DNA of 64,000 nucleotides from Lachnospiraceae bacterium. GTDB taxonomy: Bacteria; Bacillota; Clostridia; Lachnospirales; Lachnospiraceae. Location: the NCBI GenBank assembly GCA_910575255.1, contig CAJTEM010000018.1, forward strand, positions 1 through 64,000, written 5' to 3'. Positions 51,830-61,794 of the stretch are shown piece after piece; the first letter of the stretch is position 1, and each line of letters opens with the position of its first letter. The notes beneath the pieces were generated by a model that saw only the letters and a program-made list of their open reading frames with translations, was not told the DNA's origin and searched no databases. The position numbers were made by a program, and so were the translations under genes.

Positions 51830-53191
51830 ATGAATAAGAGACAGAAGCTGATCACAGGCGCTCCCGGGCGTTCGTTGTTCTTTTTTGCACTTCCCATGAT
51901 TCTCGGTAATTTGTTCCAGCAGTTTTACAACATGGCGGACTCGGTAATCGTCGGACGCTATGTGGGAGAGGACGCTCTGGCAGCAGTCGGGGCCTCCTAC
52001 TCCTTTACCAATGTTTTCATCATGGTTGCCATCGGAGGTGGAATCGGAGCCTCTGTGCTGACCAGCCAATATCTGGGGGCAGAAAAATATCAGGAGATGA
52101 AGACCTCTGTCTACACCTTCCTGATTACCTTTACAGCCCTTAGTACCTTGCTGGCGTTTTTTGGCCTTTCTTACAATCCTCAGATCCTGTCCGCCCTGGG
52201 AACTCCGGCGAATATCTATGAGGACGCCGTACGCTATCTGCAGCTTTACTTTTTAGGGCTTCCTTTTATGTTTATGTATAATGTCCTGGCTGCCAACTTC
52301 AATGCATTGGGAAAATCAGGAATCCCCTTAGGGCTTCTGATCTTTTCCTCCCTGCTGAATATTGTTCTGGATCTGGTAATGGTAATCCGCTTCGGCATGG
52401 GAGTCGACGGGGTGGCGATCGCCACTGTCATTGCCCAAGGAGTTTCTGCTATGATCTCCTTTGTAATCCTGATGCTTCTGCTGCGCGGCTACCCTGCCAG
52501 GGAACATCCGCACCTGTTTAAAATCTCCATGCTTCTGCGCGGCACCACGATCGCTGTCCCGTCGATTGTCCAGCAGTCCATCGTCAGCATCGGCATGCTT
52601 CTGACACAGTCCTCGGTCAATCAGTTCGGCTCCTCTGCTCTTGCCGGCTATACGGCCGGTATGCGGCTGGAGTCGATCGCCATTGTACCCATGATCGGTA
52701 CCGGCAATGCCATGTCCACCTTTACTGCCCAGAATCTGGGCGCCGGACAGCCGGACCGGGTGCGGCAGGGCTATCGCAGTTCCTACGGCATCATCGCCGG
52801 TTTTGCCCTGTTCCTGTTTCTGGTCTGCGAGTTCTGCTACCGCCCGATCCTTTCCGCTTTTATGGATACCAGTGCCTCTGTGGTCGCCTACACCACTGGT
52901 GCCTCTTACCTGCGCTTTATCGGCTGGTTCTTCTGCCTGATCGGTATTAAGGCGACCACTGACGGGGTATTGCGGGGATCCGGTGATGTCACGATCTATA
53001 TGATCGCCAACCTGGTCAATCTGGGAATCCGCGTCTCGGTAGCCAAGCTCTGTTCTCCCATCTGGGGCATCCGGATGATCTGGTATGCCGTACCGTTAGG
53101 CTGGTTTGTCAACTACCTGATCTCCTTTCTCCGCTATCGGACCGGGCGCTGGCAGGAGAAGGCGCTGGTTTCCAAGGCTTCTCAAACATGA
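51830..53191 (+). CDS. MATE family efflux transporter
   Basis: 453 residues, about 12 membrane helices in two six-helix halves (MILGNLFQQFYNMADSVIVG, the typical MATE start; QSSVNQFGSSALAGYTAGMR in the second half). MATE proteins export drugs or metabolites using sodium or proton gradients. Its stop lies 4 bases from the convergent asd stop, with no terminator between. Confidence 0.92.
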   Translation: MNKRQKLITGAPGRSLFFFALPMILGNLFQQFYNMADSVIVGRYVGEDALAAVGASYSFTNVFIMVAIGGGIGASVLTSQYLGAEKYQEMKTSVYTFLITFTALSTLLAFFGLSYNPQILSALGTPANIYEDAVRYLQLYFLGLPFMFMYNVLAANFNALGKSGIPLGLLIFSSLLNIVLDLVMVIRFGMGVDGVAIATVIAQGVSAMISFVILMLLLRGYPAREHPHLFKISMLLRGTTIAVPSIVQQSIVSIGMLLTQSSVNQFGSSALAGYTAGMRLESIAIVPMIGTGNAMSTFTAQNLGAGQPDRVRQGYRSSYGIIAGFALFLFLVCEFCYRPILSAFMDTSASVVAYTTGASYLRFIGWFFCLIGIKATTDGVLRGSGDVTIYMIANLVNLGIRVSVAKLCSPIWGIRMIWYAVPLGWFVNYLISFLRYRTGRWQEKALVSKASQT

Positions 53192-53195
53192 GCCG

Positions 53196-54284
53196 TTAAT
53201 TCTTTGCCCGGATATATCCCTGTGCGGTCAGAAGCTCTGCACAAAGCACTGCGCCGCCGGCGGCTCCCCGCAGGGTATTATGTGACAGCCCGACGAACTT
53301 ATAATCATATACTGTATCCTTCCGCAGACGTCCCACGGAGATCCCCATCCCGTTTTCGAAATTCACATCCTGGGTAATCTGCGGACGGTTATCCTCTTCT
53401 AAGTACTGGATGAACTGCCGGGGAGCACTCGGAAGCTTCAGCTCTTGCGGAAGTCCGCGGAAGCTCACCATTCTCTCGATCAGCTCTTCTTTTGTCGGGT
53501 TCTTACGGAACTTCACAAACACGGCTGCCGTGTGTCCGTTCAGGATCGGCACCCGGATGCACTGGCAGGTAATCGCCGGCTCTAAGGCCTTGACAATCTG
53601 TCCATTCTCAATCGTCCCCCACAGGCGCAGAGGTTCCTGCTCGCTTTTCTCCTCCTCACCTCCGATATAGGGAATGATATTTCCCACCATCTCCGGCCAG
53701 TCTTTAAAGGTCTTTCCGGCTCCGGAGATTGCCTGATAGGTGGTCGCCACCACCTCATACGGCTCAAACTCCTTCCAGGCTGTCAGAACCGGCGCATAAC
53801 TCTGAATGGAACAGTTGGGCTTTACGGCAATGAAACCACTCTGGGTTCCCAGTCGCTTTTTCTGAAATTCAATCACCTGAAAATGCTCCGGATTGATCTC
53901 CGGCACTACCATCGGCACATCCGGGGTCCAGCGATGAGCGCTGTTGTTGGATACAACCGGAACCTCTGCCCTGGCATATGCTTCCTCAATGGCACGGATC
54001 TCATCCTTGCTCATGTCTACGGCGCTGAATACCATATCCACCTCAGAAGAGACTTTTTCCACCTCATTGACATTCATGACGGTCAGGTTTTTCACTGCCT
54101 CTGGCATAGGACTCTCCATCTTCCAGCGGCCGCCTACAGCCTCCTCATAGGTCTTTCCTGCGGAACGCGGACTCGCTGCCACAGCTGTCACCTCATACCA
54201 GGGATGGTTCTCCAAAAGCGTAACGAATCTCTGCCCCACCATCCCGGTAGCGCCAAGCACTCCTGCTTTCAGCTTCTTTTCCAT
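53196..54284 (-). CDS. asd: Aspartate-semialdehyde dehydrogenase, archaeal/fungal type
   Basis: About 362 residues. GVLGATGMVGQRFVTLL is the NADP-binding start, VSNNSAHRW and VKPNCSIQSY carry the catalytic Cys, and AISGAGKTF the substrate motif. The C-N-C-S-I-Q form and overall pattern match the archaeal/fungal class common in Lachnospiraceae. It converts aspartyl phosphate to the semialdehyde for lysine, threonine and methionine. ATG 54284 follows GAGGAGAA; in-frame codons upstream have no site. Confidence 0.92.
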   Translation of the reverse strand: MEKKLKAGVLGATGMVGQRFVTLLENHPWYEVTAVAASPRSAGKTYEEAVGGRWKMESPMPEAVKNLTVMNVNEVEKVSSEVDMVFSAVDMSKDEIRAIEEAYARAEVPVVSNNSAHRWTPDVPMVVPEINPEHFQVIEFQKKRLGTQSGFIAVKPNCSIQSYAPVLTAWKEFEPYEVVATTYQAISGAGKTFKDWPEMVGNIIPYIGGEEEKSEQEPLRLWGTIENGQIVKALEPAITCQCIRVPILNGHTAAVFVKFRKNPTKEELIERMVSFRGLPQELKLPSAPRQFIQYLEEDNRPQITQDVNFENGMGISVGRLRKDTVYDYKFVGLSHNTLRGAAGGAVLCAELLTAQGYIRAKN

Positions 54285-54366
54285 AATGATTCTCCTCATT
54301 TCTTTTTCAATATGTGGGACTGCCGGTTTTCAGACAGACCACCCATCTGCATATCAGACTTCGACT

Positions 54367-54395
54367 ATCCTATCTCATATTGACAAAAAAATCAA
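54367..54395 (-). promoter_or_regulatory. Possible asd promoter
   Basis: On the minus strand TTGATT (54395-54390) and TAGGAT (54372-54367), 17 apart. It would leave a leader of about 75 bases before the ATG. No lysine riboswitch was recognised in that leader. Confidence 0.4.
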
Positions 54396-54583
54396 GACTT
54401 ATTCGCGAGAAAAATACATTTGTCTTTATGATGCGTACATTTATGTTTTCCCGTCTGGCTCACCCATACTTTCCCGAGATTTCATAATCCGGCTAAAGGC
54501 ATCCCTTCTTTTAAATTTCGCCAGCATAATGATGCGCATACCTGTCCGAAGAAATCCACATACTATTCATGGAGGTGATAATT

Positions 54584-54847
54584 ATGAGTTCCAAAGAACT
54601 GAATTATATCGATGACGCCCTCGGCCACGAAAAATTTCTGAAGACACAGTGTCAGGATGCCATCAAAAACTTACAGGACACAGAGCTGAAGAATTGTGTT
54701 CAGCAGATTTACAACAAGCACCAGGAGATATTCGACAACTTCTGTTTTCACAGCCACAGTCTACTTACAACCGCAGCTTACTTCCCTTTCCATCCCGCTT
54801 TCCCAGTTTCATGCGGCTTAAATGCACTTCCTTTTTTTTGTAGGTAA
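54584..54847 (+). CDS. Small spore-coat-like protein, C-terminus probably altered
   Basis: 87 residues. ATG 54584 follows a perfect GGAGGTGAT. The first ~55 residues (SKELNYIDDALGHEKFLKTQ and CVQQIYNKHQEIFDNF) match the small CotF-like or coat-associated proteins of Clostridia, which normally end soon after this point. The last ~30 residues are read from sequence antisense to the 3' end of parC and are probably not native. Either the original stop was lost by a rearrangement or it always overlapped parC. Confidence 0.6.
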   Translation: MSSKELNYIDDALGHEKFLKTQCQDAIKNLQDTELKNCVQQIYNKHQEIFDNFCFHSHSLLTTAAYFPFHPAFPVSCGLNALPFFCR

Positions 54848-56999
54848 TCACAGGCTCTGTCTCTGTAAAATACACCTGCTCCAGCTGTTCATCCACAGCC
54901 AGACGGATCCCCCGCACTCCGCGGGAATTCTTCTTCATCTCCGGAATCTCCTCCATGGCAAAACGGAGGAACACATCATTGCTTGTCTGCAGTACAACTT
55001 CGGACGCTTCCCTGACCGGACGTATCACTGCCAGTTCATCGCCCTCCTGAAGTTTCGTGGAAGCTACCGTGCGGTTGTTGGTCACAAATTCCTCTGCTGG
55101 AACGATCTTAATCAGGGCCATTTTGGTAGCAAACAAAAGCTTCTGCCCGGCCATGGTCTCCCAACAGCTCATCCAGATGATATTCTCTTTGCTTCCGTCG
55201 TATTTGCTCACATTGTCTAAAGGCGTGCCCTTGTCCCGCAGCTTACCGGAGGGAATATCCGTAAGCTTTACCTGATGGAGGTTCCCCTTATCCGTGAAAA
55301 TACATAGCTTATCCGTATTCATACAGGGAAGAATATGCCGGTAATCCGCCTCCGCGGTCTCCCGGTTCCGTTCATAGGCTGCCTTGTCTAAGACCTTGCA
55401 ATAGCCGAACCTGTCCATGACAAAGACCACCTCCTGAACCTCCATCGGCGTTTCCTCATAGACCGCTTCCTTCCCGTCCTCAATCCGGGTTTTCCGGGGA
55501 GTGGCAAATTCCTTTTTGATGCTTTCCAAATCCGCCTGAATCACCTGATTCATATTCCTGCGGTTCTTGAGAATCTTCTCATACTCGGCAATCTTTTTCA
55601 GGCATTCCTTATATTCCTTCTGTAGTGCCAAGATCTCCAGGCCGATCAGCTTGTAAAGCCGCATCTCCAGGATCGCTGTTGCCTGTTTCTCGGTAAAGGC
55701 CAGCTGCCTGGCGTCCTCTTCAAAACCAGGATGTTTAAATTGGATCCCGGAAGTGTCTCCATGCATCAGACAGGCTTTCGCATCCTTAAGATTCTTGGAA
55801 CCCCGCAAAATGGCAATAATCAGATCAATCACATCACAGGCCTGCATCAGACCCTCCCGGATCTCTTTGCGCTCCAGCTCCTTATCCAGAAGCGCCTGAT
55901 ACTTCCTGGTGGCATTTTCATACTGAAAATCCAGATAATTCTTCAGAATCCCCCGCAGGCTTAAGGTCTCAGGCCGTCCCTTGGCAATGGCCAGCATATT
56001 GACGCCAAAGGTATCCTCCAGCTTCGTCTTTTTGTAGAGGATATTCTTGATCTTCTCTACATCCGCATCCCGTCTCAGCTCCAGAACAATACGGATCCCT
56101 TCCTTGCTGGACTGGTTGGAGATATCCACCACATCCGGAAGTTTGCGGCTCTCCACCAATTCGGCCACATCGACCAGAAACTTGTTGATTCCGGCTCCGA
56201 TCATCGTATAGGGAATCTCCGTGATAACCAGCTTATCCTTGTCACTGCGCCGCCTGCCAAGCTCTACCTCCAGCCGTCCGCGCAGCTTGATCTTGCCTAC
56301 CCCGGTCTCATAGATCTCTGCCAGGCCGCTCTTATTGGCAATGATGCCGCCGGTTGGGAAATCCGGTCCCGGCAGATATTCCATCATCTCCTGTGTCGTC
56401 ATATCGGGACGGTCAATGTATGCCTTAACCAGGTCAATCACCTCGCCCAGGTTGTGGGGCGGGATGCTGGTGCTCATTCCCACGGCAATTCCCTCCGAGC
56501 CATTGATCAGAAGGTTGGGCACCCGCACCGGCAGCACCTCCGGCTCTTTCTCCGACTCATCGTAATTGGACACGAAATTCACGGTCTTGTCGAGATCCTT
56601 CAGATAGACTTCCTCCGCAAACTTGCGCAGCCTAGCTTCCGTATAACGCATGGCAGCCGCACCGTCTCCCTCGATGGATCCGAAGTTGCCGTGCCCGTCC
56701 ACCAGTGCCATCCCTTTCTTAAAATCCTGGGACAGCACAACCAGCGTCTCATAGATGGAACTGTCGCCGTGAGGATGATATTTACCCATCGTATCACCGA
56801 CGATACGCGCCGATTTGCGGTGCGGTTTGTCATGTCCCAGCCGCAGCTCACTCATATCATAAAGCACCCGGCGCTGCACCGGCTTTAATCCGTCCCGGGC
56901 ATCCGGAATCGCACGCGCCGTGATTACACTCATGGAATAGTTCAGGTAGCTTCTCTGCATCTCCTCTGAAAATTCCGTTGTCAATATTCTCTCTGCCAT
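54765..56999 (-). CDS. parC: DNA topoisomerase IV subunit A (GyrA/ParC family)
   Basis: 744 residues. Catalytic Tyr at about 119 in [10 protein letters not shown]. The quinolone region reads [10 protein letters not shown], with Ser80 and Glu84 as in susceptible ParC. The C-terminal beta-pinwheel (about 490-740) contains no GyrA-box (QRRGGKG), which favours topoisomerase IV over gyrase. It lies about 100 bases after parE. Automated pipelines may call it gyrA; the call rests on the missing GyrA-box and length. Confidence 0.85.
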   Translation of the reverse strand: MAERILTTEFSEEMQRSYLNYSMSVITARAIPDARDGLKPVQRRVLYDMSELRLGHDKPHRKSARIVGDTMGKYHPHGDSSIYETLVVLSQDFKKGMALVDGHGNFGSIEGDGAAAMRYTEARLRKFAEEVYLKDLDKTVNFVSNYDESEKEPEVLPVRVPNLLINGSEGIAVGMSTSIPPHNLGEVIDLVKAYIDRPDMTTQEMMEYLPGPDFPTGGIIANKSGLAEIYETGVGKIKLRGRLEVELGRRRSDKDKLVITEIPYTMIGAGINKFLVDVAELVESRKLPDVVDISNQSSKEGIRIVLELRRDADVEKIKNILYKKTKLEDTFGVNMLAIAKGRPETLSLRGILKNYLDFQYENATRKYQALLDKELERKEIREGLMQACDVIDLIIAILRGSKNLKDAKACLMHGDTSGIQFKHPGFEEDARQLAFTEKQATAILEMRLYKLIGLEILALQKEYKECLKKIAEYEKILKNRRNMNQVIQADLESIKKEFATPRKTRIEDGKEAVYEETPMEVQEVVFVMDRFGYCKVLDKAAYERNRETAEADYRHILPCMNTDKLCIFTDKGNLHQVKLTDIPSGKLRDKGTPLDNVSKYDGSKENIIWMSCWETMAGQKLLFATKMALIKIVPAEEFVTNNRTVASTKLQEGDELAVIRPVREASEVVLQTSNDVFLRFAMEEIPEMKKNSRGVRGIRLAVDEQLEQVYFTETEPVITYKKKEVHLSRMKLGKRDGKGSKLRL

Positions 57000-57102
57000 A
57001 GGTTCTCCATTCTTCCTTTTCTGCGTGGCCGTTCAGGCAGGCAAGAGGATGCCCCGTCTGAGCCGTCACTTTTCTGCCGCTCATCCGGCAGTTACCTGTC
57101 AC

Positions 57103-59022
57103 TTATGCATCGATCTCCGCCTCATCCGCGTGATCGTGAATGAATTTCCTGCGCGGCGGCACCTCGCTCCCCATCAGCATTTCCGTGACCTCGGATGCCA
57201 GACGGGCATCCTCGATCTCCACGCGCTTTAACACCCTCCGCTCCGGATCCAGGGTGGTCTCCCACAGCTGCTCCGGATCCATCTCGCCCAGGCCCTTATA
57301 CCGCTGCAGCCGGAACTCCCCGGTATGGCTCTTCCGATAGCGTTCCAGCTCCTTGTCATCATACAGATACTGCTCCTGCCCCCGACTGGGTATCACCTTA
57401 TAAAGAGGCGGCATGGCAATGAACACATGCCCGTTATAGATCAGATCCGGCATGAAGCGGTACAGAAAGGTCAGAAGCAGAGTATCGATATGGCTGCCGT
57501 CCACATCTGCATCCGTCATCAGGATGATCTTGTGATAACGCAGTTTTGCCAGGTCAAAATCATTGCCATACCCCTCGGAAAAGCCGCATCCGAACGCATT
57601 GATCATGGTCTTGATCTCCGCATTGGCCAATACCTTGTCCATGGATGCCTTTTCCACATTGAGAATCTTTCCCCGGATCGGCAGGATCGCCTGGTACATG
57701 CGGTTGCGGGCCGTCTTGGCCGAACCGCCGGCCGAATCTCCCTCCACGATAAAAATCTCACACTTTTCAGCTTCCCGGCTCTCGCAGTTGGCCAGCTTGC
57801 CATTGCTGTCAAAGGAGAATTTTGACTTGGTCAGCATATTGGTTCTGGCCTTCTCCTCTGCCTTGCGGATCTTTGCCGATTTCTCCGCGCAGGCAATGAT
57901 ACCCTTCAGCACTTCTATATTGCGGTCAAAGTAATGCTGCAGAAGATCTCCGCTGACCGCAAACACGGCCTTGGTGGCATCTGCACTGGCCAGCTTGGTC
58001 TTGGTCTGCCCCTCAAAGATCGGATCCGGATGCTTGACCGCAACGATTGCCGTCATACCATTTCTGGTATCCGCGCCGGTAAAATTCGGTTCCTTTTCCT
58101 TTAAGATTCCCAGCTCTCTGGCATAGGAATTGATCATCTGGGTAAAGCGGGTCTTAAAGCCCACCAGATGCGTGCCGCCTTCCTGGGTAAAGATATTGTT
58201 GCAGAAGCCCAGAATATTCTCCTCAAAGGTATCCACGAACTGAATCGCCAGCTCCACCTCAATCCCTTCCTGCTTATCCTTCACATAGATCGGATCGTGA
58301 ATGGCATTCTTGCCGTTGTTAATCTCTTTCACGTAGGCAGCCAGGCCTTCCGGCTCATGGAAGATGACACTCTCCTCCTCTCCCTGCCTCCGGTTCTCAT
58401 AAGTAATGCTCAGGCCGGGATTTAAGTAAGCCGTCTCATGCAGCCGGCTCTTCAGCCAGTCGGCCTTAAAACGGGTTCTCTCGAAAATCTCTCCGTCCGG
58501 CAAAAAATTAATCTCCGTTCCTGTCTGCTTCGTCTTTCCGACCACTGGCAAAAGTCCGTCCTTTAACTCGACCACGGGAAGCCCTTTCTCGTAGGCATCG
58601 TGATGAATCTGACCTCCCCGATGGATGCGGATATCCATATGGGCAGACAGGGCATTCACCACGGAGGAACCGACTCCATGCAATCCCCCGCTGGTCTTAT
58701 ATGCCTCATTATCAAACTTGCCTCCGGCATGCAAGGTCGAAAAAACGATTCTTGCCGCAGACACCCCTTTCTTGTGCATCTCCACGGGAATTCCCCGTCC
58801 GCTGTCCTTCACGGTACAAGATCCGTCCGCCTCCAAAATGACCTGAATCCTGTCACAGTAGCCAGCCAGATGCTCGTCCACCGCATTGTCCACAATCTCA
58901 TATATCAGGTGGTTCAGACCCTTGGTCCCCACCCCTCCTATGTACATACCCGGCCGCTTACGAACGGCTTCCAGTCCTTCCAGGACGGTAATGCTGTCCG
59001 CATTATACTGCGTCTTCGCCAT
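57103..59022 (-). CDS. parE: DNA topoisomerase IV subunit B (GyrB/ParE family)
   Basis: About 639 residues. GHKL ATPase motifs (EIVDNAVDEHLAG, DSGRGIPVEMHKKG, GGLHGVGSSVVNALS), the TOPRIM metal site (EGDSAGGSAK and MTDADVDGSHIDTLL) and the C-terminal RYKGLGEM. It is adjacent to and upstream of parC. ATG 59022 follows GGGAGGAA; in-frame codons up to 59088 lie close to or inside the promoter. Confidence 0.87.
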   Translation of the reverse strand: MAKTQYNADSITVLEGLEAVRKRPGMYIGGVGTKGLNHLIYEIVDNAVDEHLAGYCDRIQVILEADGSCTVKDSGRGIPVEMHKKGVSAARIVFSTLHAGGKFDNEAYKTSGGLHGVGSSVVNALSAHMDIRIHRGGQIHHDAYEKGLPVVELKDGLLPVVGKTKQTGTEINFLPDGEIFERTRFKADWLKSRLHETAYLNPGLSITYENRRQGEEESVIFHEPEGLAAYVKEINNGKNAIHDPIYVKDKQEGIEVELAIQFVDTFEENILGFCNNIFTQEGGTHLVGFKTRFTQMINSYARELGILKEKEPNFTGADTRNGMTAIVAVKHPDPIFEGQTKTKLASADATKAVFAVSGDLLQHYFDRNIEVLKGIIACAEKSAKIRKAEEKARTNMLTKSKFSFDSNGKLANCESREAEKCEIFIVEGDSAGGSAKTARNRMYQAILPIRGKILNVEKASMDKVLANAEIKTMINAFGCGFSEGYGNDFDLAKLRYHKIILMTDADVDGSHIDTLLLTFLYRFMPDLIYNGHVFIAMPPLYKVIPSRGQEQYLYDDKELERYRKSHTGEFRLQRYKGLGEMDPEQLWETTLDPERRVLKRVEIEDARLASEVTEMLMGSEVPPRRKFIHDHADEAEIDA

Positions 59023-59096
59023 GATATTCCTCCCTGTCCGATCTGATTCTGAAATATTCTCTGCTTTTTCCATACTGCAAAAAAGCACATGTTCCC

Positions 59097-59126
59097 ATTA
59101 TACACAGAAACCCCGGTAAAAAGCAA
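59097..59126 (-). promoter_or_regulatory. Promoter of parE-parC
   Basis: On the minus strand TTGCTT (59126-59121) and TATAAT (59102-59097), 18 apart, about 75 bases before the parE ATG. Confidence 0.65.
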
Positions 59127-59166
59127 GTCATTTATCGAACTTACTTTCGACCGGGAGCTGGAACGG

Positions 59167-59897
59167 TTACTGTTCACAGGCAATATCCCTGGCAGACAAA
59201 TAGACCGGATTAACAATGGCAGACAGTTCGGCTTCATTGTTATAATCAAGGAGCGGCGTTTCTGTGTTATGGGCATACTCCAGTATCTCTGCCATGGTTT
59301 GGGTATCTCCGGCCTGAGTGGCCCGCATCATACGCTCCGATTCCTTGGCCAGCCGATACATATAGCCCAGAGATGGTTCTTTCCGAAGCATAGCCTCAAA
59401 CGGTCTCATCAGTTCTTTATTGGGAATGGACAGCTTTCCGGCATCGTAACTGAGGAACCCGTAGACAAGCATAGCGGAAAAATTTCTTCGCAGGTTTCCA
59501 AGCGCATGGAAGTGGCAGCGTACTCCTGGATCCTGCACATGACCGTTTCTCCTGACACCATCAGTGCGAGGTCGTTTCGGACATCGGCAATATTTTTTTG
59601 AATATAATAGTAGATCTCATCATAGGGACCAGAGCTGGTCCGGTAATTCTCCAGGTTATTGTTGGACAAAGCAGCTACCACGGAACTGGGGTTATAAACC
59701 CGCTCGCCTCCGAAGGTATGGTATCCGTTATACCAGTCCCGCAGGTTTTCTCTGGTAAGTCTGGGATGGGGAGTCCGGGTAAGATAGCGTTCATACAGTT
59801 CATCCACTTCCTGCTCCGTAAAGCCAAAGCTTTCACTGAACCGCTCTTCATTATGGACCATGAGGCTGTGGCCTCCCATAAATAGTTGTACGTTCAC
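59167..59897 (-). pseudogene. Frameshifted, truncated AAA-ATPase-like / PD-(D/E)XK protein
   Basis: The upstream part (from about 59897) reads LTRENLRDWYNGYHTFGGERVYNPSSV in two parts and SGPYDEIYYYIQKNIADV, typical of AAA-ATPase_like (PF09820) proteins. A second frame continues with SAMLVYGFLSYDAGKLSIPN, EILEYAHNTETPLL and NEAELSAIV. The frames meet at the A5 run 59478-59482: adding one base restores ...EIFSAM.... The family's ATP-binding N-terminus and C-terminal nuclease motif are both missing, so it is a remnant even without the shift. It is commonly a stand-alone gene near mobile DNA. Confidence 0.8.
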
Positions 59898-60016
59898 AGA
59901 ATCATTACCAGTTTAACATAATCGTCCTGGGTTATCAATGTACAAAAAAGCAACTTAATCCGGTCTATCTCCAGAGGAGCTGACTGCAAAGCTCCTTCTG
60001 GAAACCATTTGCTTCC

Positions 60017-60790
60017 CTAATTCCCACACTCAATACTAATTTCGTTAAATTTATCCAGGATATCCTGGATCCGGATTGCCTTCTTGGCCTCCCCGGCCTC
60101 ATCCAGGATCGCCTGCCCCTGATGCATCATGATCAGGCGGTTTCCGTATTCCACCGCATAACGCAGGTTGTGGGTCACCATGACCGTAGTCAGCTTCTTC
60201 TCGCGGACTACCTTGCCGGTCAGCTCCATGATGGTCTCTGCTGTCTTGGGATCCAGGGCTGCCGTATGCTCATCCAAAATCAGGAATTCGATCTCTGTCA
60301 TGGTGGACATCAGAAGCGCCATGGCCTGACGCTGGCCGCCGGAAAGGACCCCCACTTTTACATACAGCTTATCCTCCAGCCCAAGCCCCAGAGACTGAAG
60401 CTGTTCCCGGTAAAAATCAATTCTTTTTTTGTCTGTGCCCCGCCGCAGATTAAAGGGCCTGCCTTTGTTATCCGCCAGTGACATATTTTCCAGAATCGTC
60501 ATGCTGGGACAGGTGCCCATGGCCGGGTTCTGATAGACCCGCCCGATCCGGCGCTGACGCCGATACTCCGGCATATGGGTGATATCTTCTCCGTTGATGA
60601 AGATACTGCCGGAATCCAAAGGGATGCTGCCGCAGATAATATTCAAAAGGGAGGTCTTGCCCGAACCATTGCTGCCGACCACAGAGACAAATTCTCCCTC
60701 TTCAATCTTCATGGAAAAATCATGGAACATACACATCTCATGAACGGTTCCGGCATTATAGTATTTCCGGATATTCTTAAGCTCAAGCAT
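60017..60790 (-). CDS. ABC transporter ATPase, tryptophan-type (TrpZ-like)
   Basis: 257 residues. Walker A GSNGSGKTSLLN, signature LSGGQRQAMALL and Walker B FLILDEHTA followed by a conserved His in MVTHNLRYAVEYGN. Its ATG overlaps the permease stop by 8 bases. It is the energy subunit for the permease and binding protein upstream. Confidence 0.9.
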   Translation of the reverse strand: MLELKNIRKYYNAGTVHEMCMFHDFSMKIEEGEFVSVVGSNGSGKTSLLNIICGSIPLDSGSIFINGEDITHMPEYRRQRRIGRVYQNPAMGTCPSMTILENMSLADNKGRPFNLRRGTDKKRIDFYREQLQSLGLGLEDKLYVKVGVLSGGQRQAMALLMSTMTEIEFLILDEHTAALDPKTAETIMELTGKVVREKKLTTVMVTHNLRYAVEYGNRLIMMHQGQAILDEAGEAKKAIRIQDILDKFNEISIECGN

Positions 60791-61712
60791 GAACAGTCAC
60801 CTTCTTTCCCTTCCGATTGCTCATTACCAGGATGATCAGGAACAATACAGATGTCACCAGCTTTAGATCTGATGCCGCCATTCCCAGGGAAATCGCCAGC
60901 GCCACACAGCTGCGATAGACCAGAGAGCCGAGAATCACGGCTGTGGTGGCTTTCATTCCCCGAGGGCGTTTTCTTCCGTTTTCCGAGGATGCCCGCCCGG
61001 GCAGGTGCAGGTTTTTAAACAGCTTCGTGCCGATAATCACGTTTGCCAGTCCGATCACAATCGCGCCTGTACCGGTACTGATCTCAAAAAATCCTTTTTG
61101 CTGGCAGTAAACACAGCCGGCCAGGGCGACAAAACCATTGGCAATGGCCAGTCCTGCCAGCTTGACCATTCCCTTGTCCTTCGCCAGAGAGGTGACCAGC
61201 ACGTCATTATCTCCCACTGCCCGGAGCAGATAGCCGGATCGGGTGTTCAGATACAGATCCAGAAGAAGCTTACAGATCAGGGTGATCACAAGCAGAACCA
61301 GCACCACACCAAAAGGCTCCAAGGTCTCAAAAAGCACGACATCCAATAGGGCATTGTCAAAGATCGTAGCCTTGCTGAAGATCGGCAGATTCGCCTTTCC
61401 GGCGATCCGCAGGTTGATTGAATACAGTGCTGTCATCATGATAATGCCGGACAGCAGATCCCGTACCCGCAGTTTTACATGGATAAAGCCGGTCACACAG
61501 CCGGCCAGGGCGCCGGCTAAAAAGGCCAGGAACAGGGTAAGAACCGGAGGAACACCTTTTAATATCAGCATGGCAGTGACTGCCGCCCCTAGCGGGAATG
61601 TGCCGTCCACCGACAAATCCGGGAAATCCAAAATTTTATAGGTGATGTAAACGCCCAAAGCCAGAATGGCGTAAATCAGCCCCTCTTCCAAAATTCCGAT
61701 AATAATTGACAT
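60783..61712 (-). CDS. ABC transporter permease, tryptophan-type (TrpY-like)
   Basis: 309 residues, about eight membrane helices, BPD_transp_2/LivM type (YITYKILDFPDLSVDGTFPLG is the conserved start; GLANVIIGTKLF is conserved further on). A basic segment (SSENGRKRPRGMKATT) lies in a loop. It forms the membrane channel with the ATPase next door. GGAGG ribosome site. Confidence 0.88.
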   Translation of the reverse strand: MSIIIGILEEGLIYAILALGVYITYKILDFPDLSVDGTFPLGAAVTAMLILKGVPPVLTLFLAFLAGALAGCVTGFIHVKLRVRDLLSGIIMMTALYSINLRIAGKANLPIFSKATIFDNALLDVVLFETLEPFGVVLVLLVITLICKLLLDLYLNTRSGYLLRAVGDNDVLVTSLAKDKGMVKLAGLAIANGFVALAGCVYCQQKGFFEISTGTGAIVIGLANVIIGTKLFKNLHLPGRASSENGRKRPRGMKATTAVILGSLVYRSCVALAISLGMAASDLKLVTSVLFLIILVMSNRKGKKVTVHA

Positions 61713-61794
61713 AGTTTCCTCCGTTTTTTCTAATATTTAAAACGGCCTGATCGGGTGTCCTGACCACCTGACAATCAAAACACCGGCAGGCGAA

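Noticed and set aside
54285-54372. Lysine riboswitch before asd
   Set aside because: The leader is only about 75-85 bases, far shorter than an L box, and shows no matching conserved elements.
57103-59022. Calling the pair gyrB/gyrA
   Set aside because: The A subunit lacks a GyrA-box and the lengths suit topoisomerase IV; the alternative is kept as possible in the entry.
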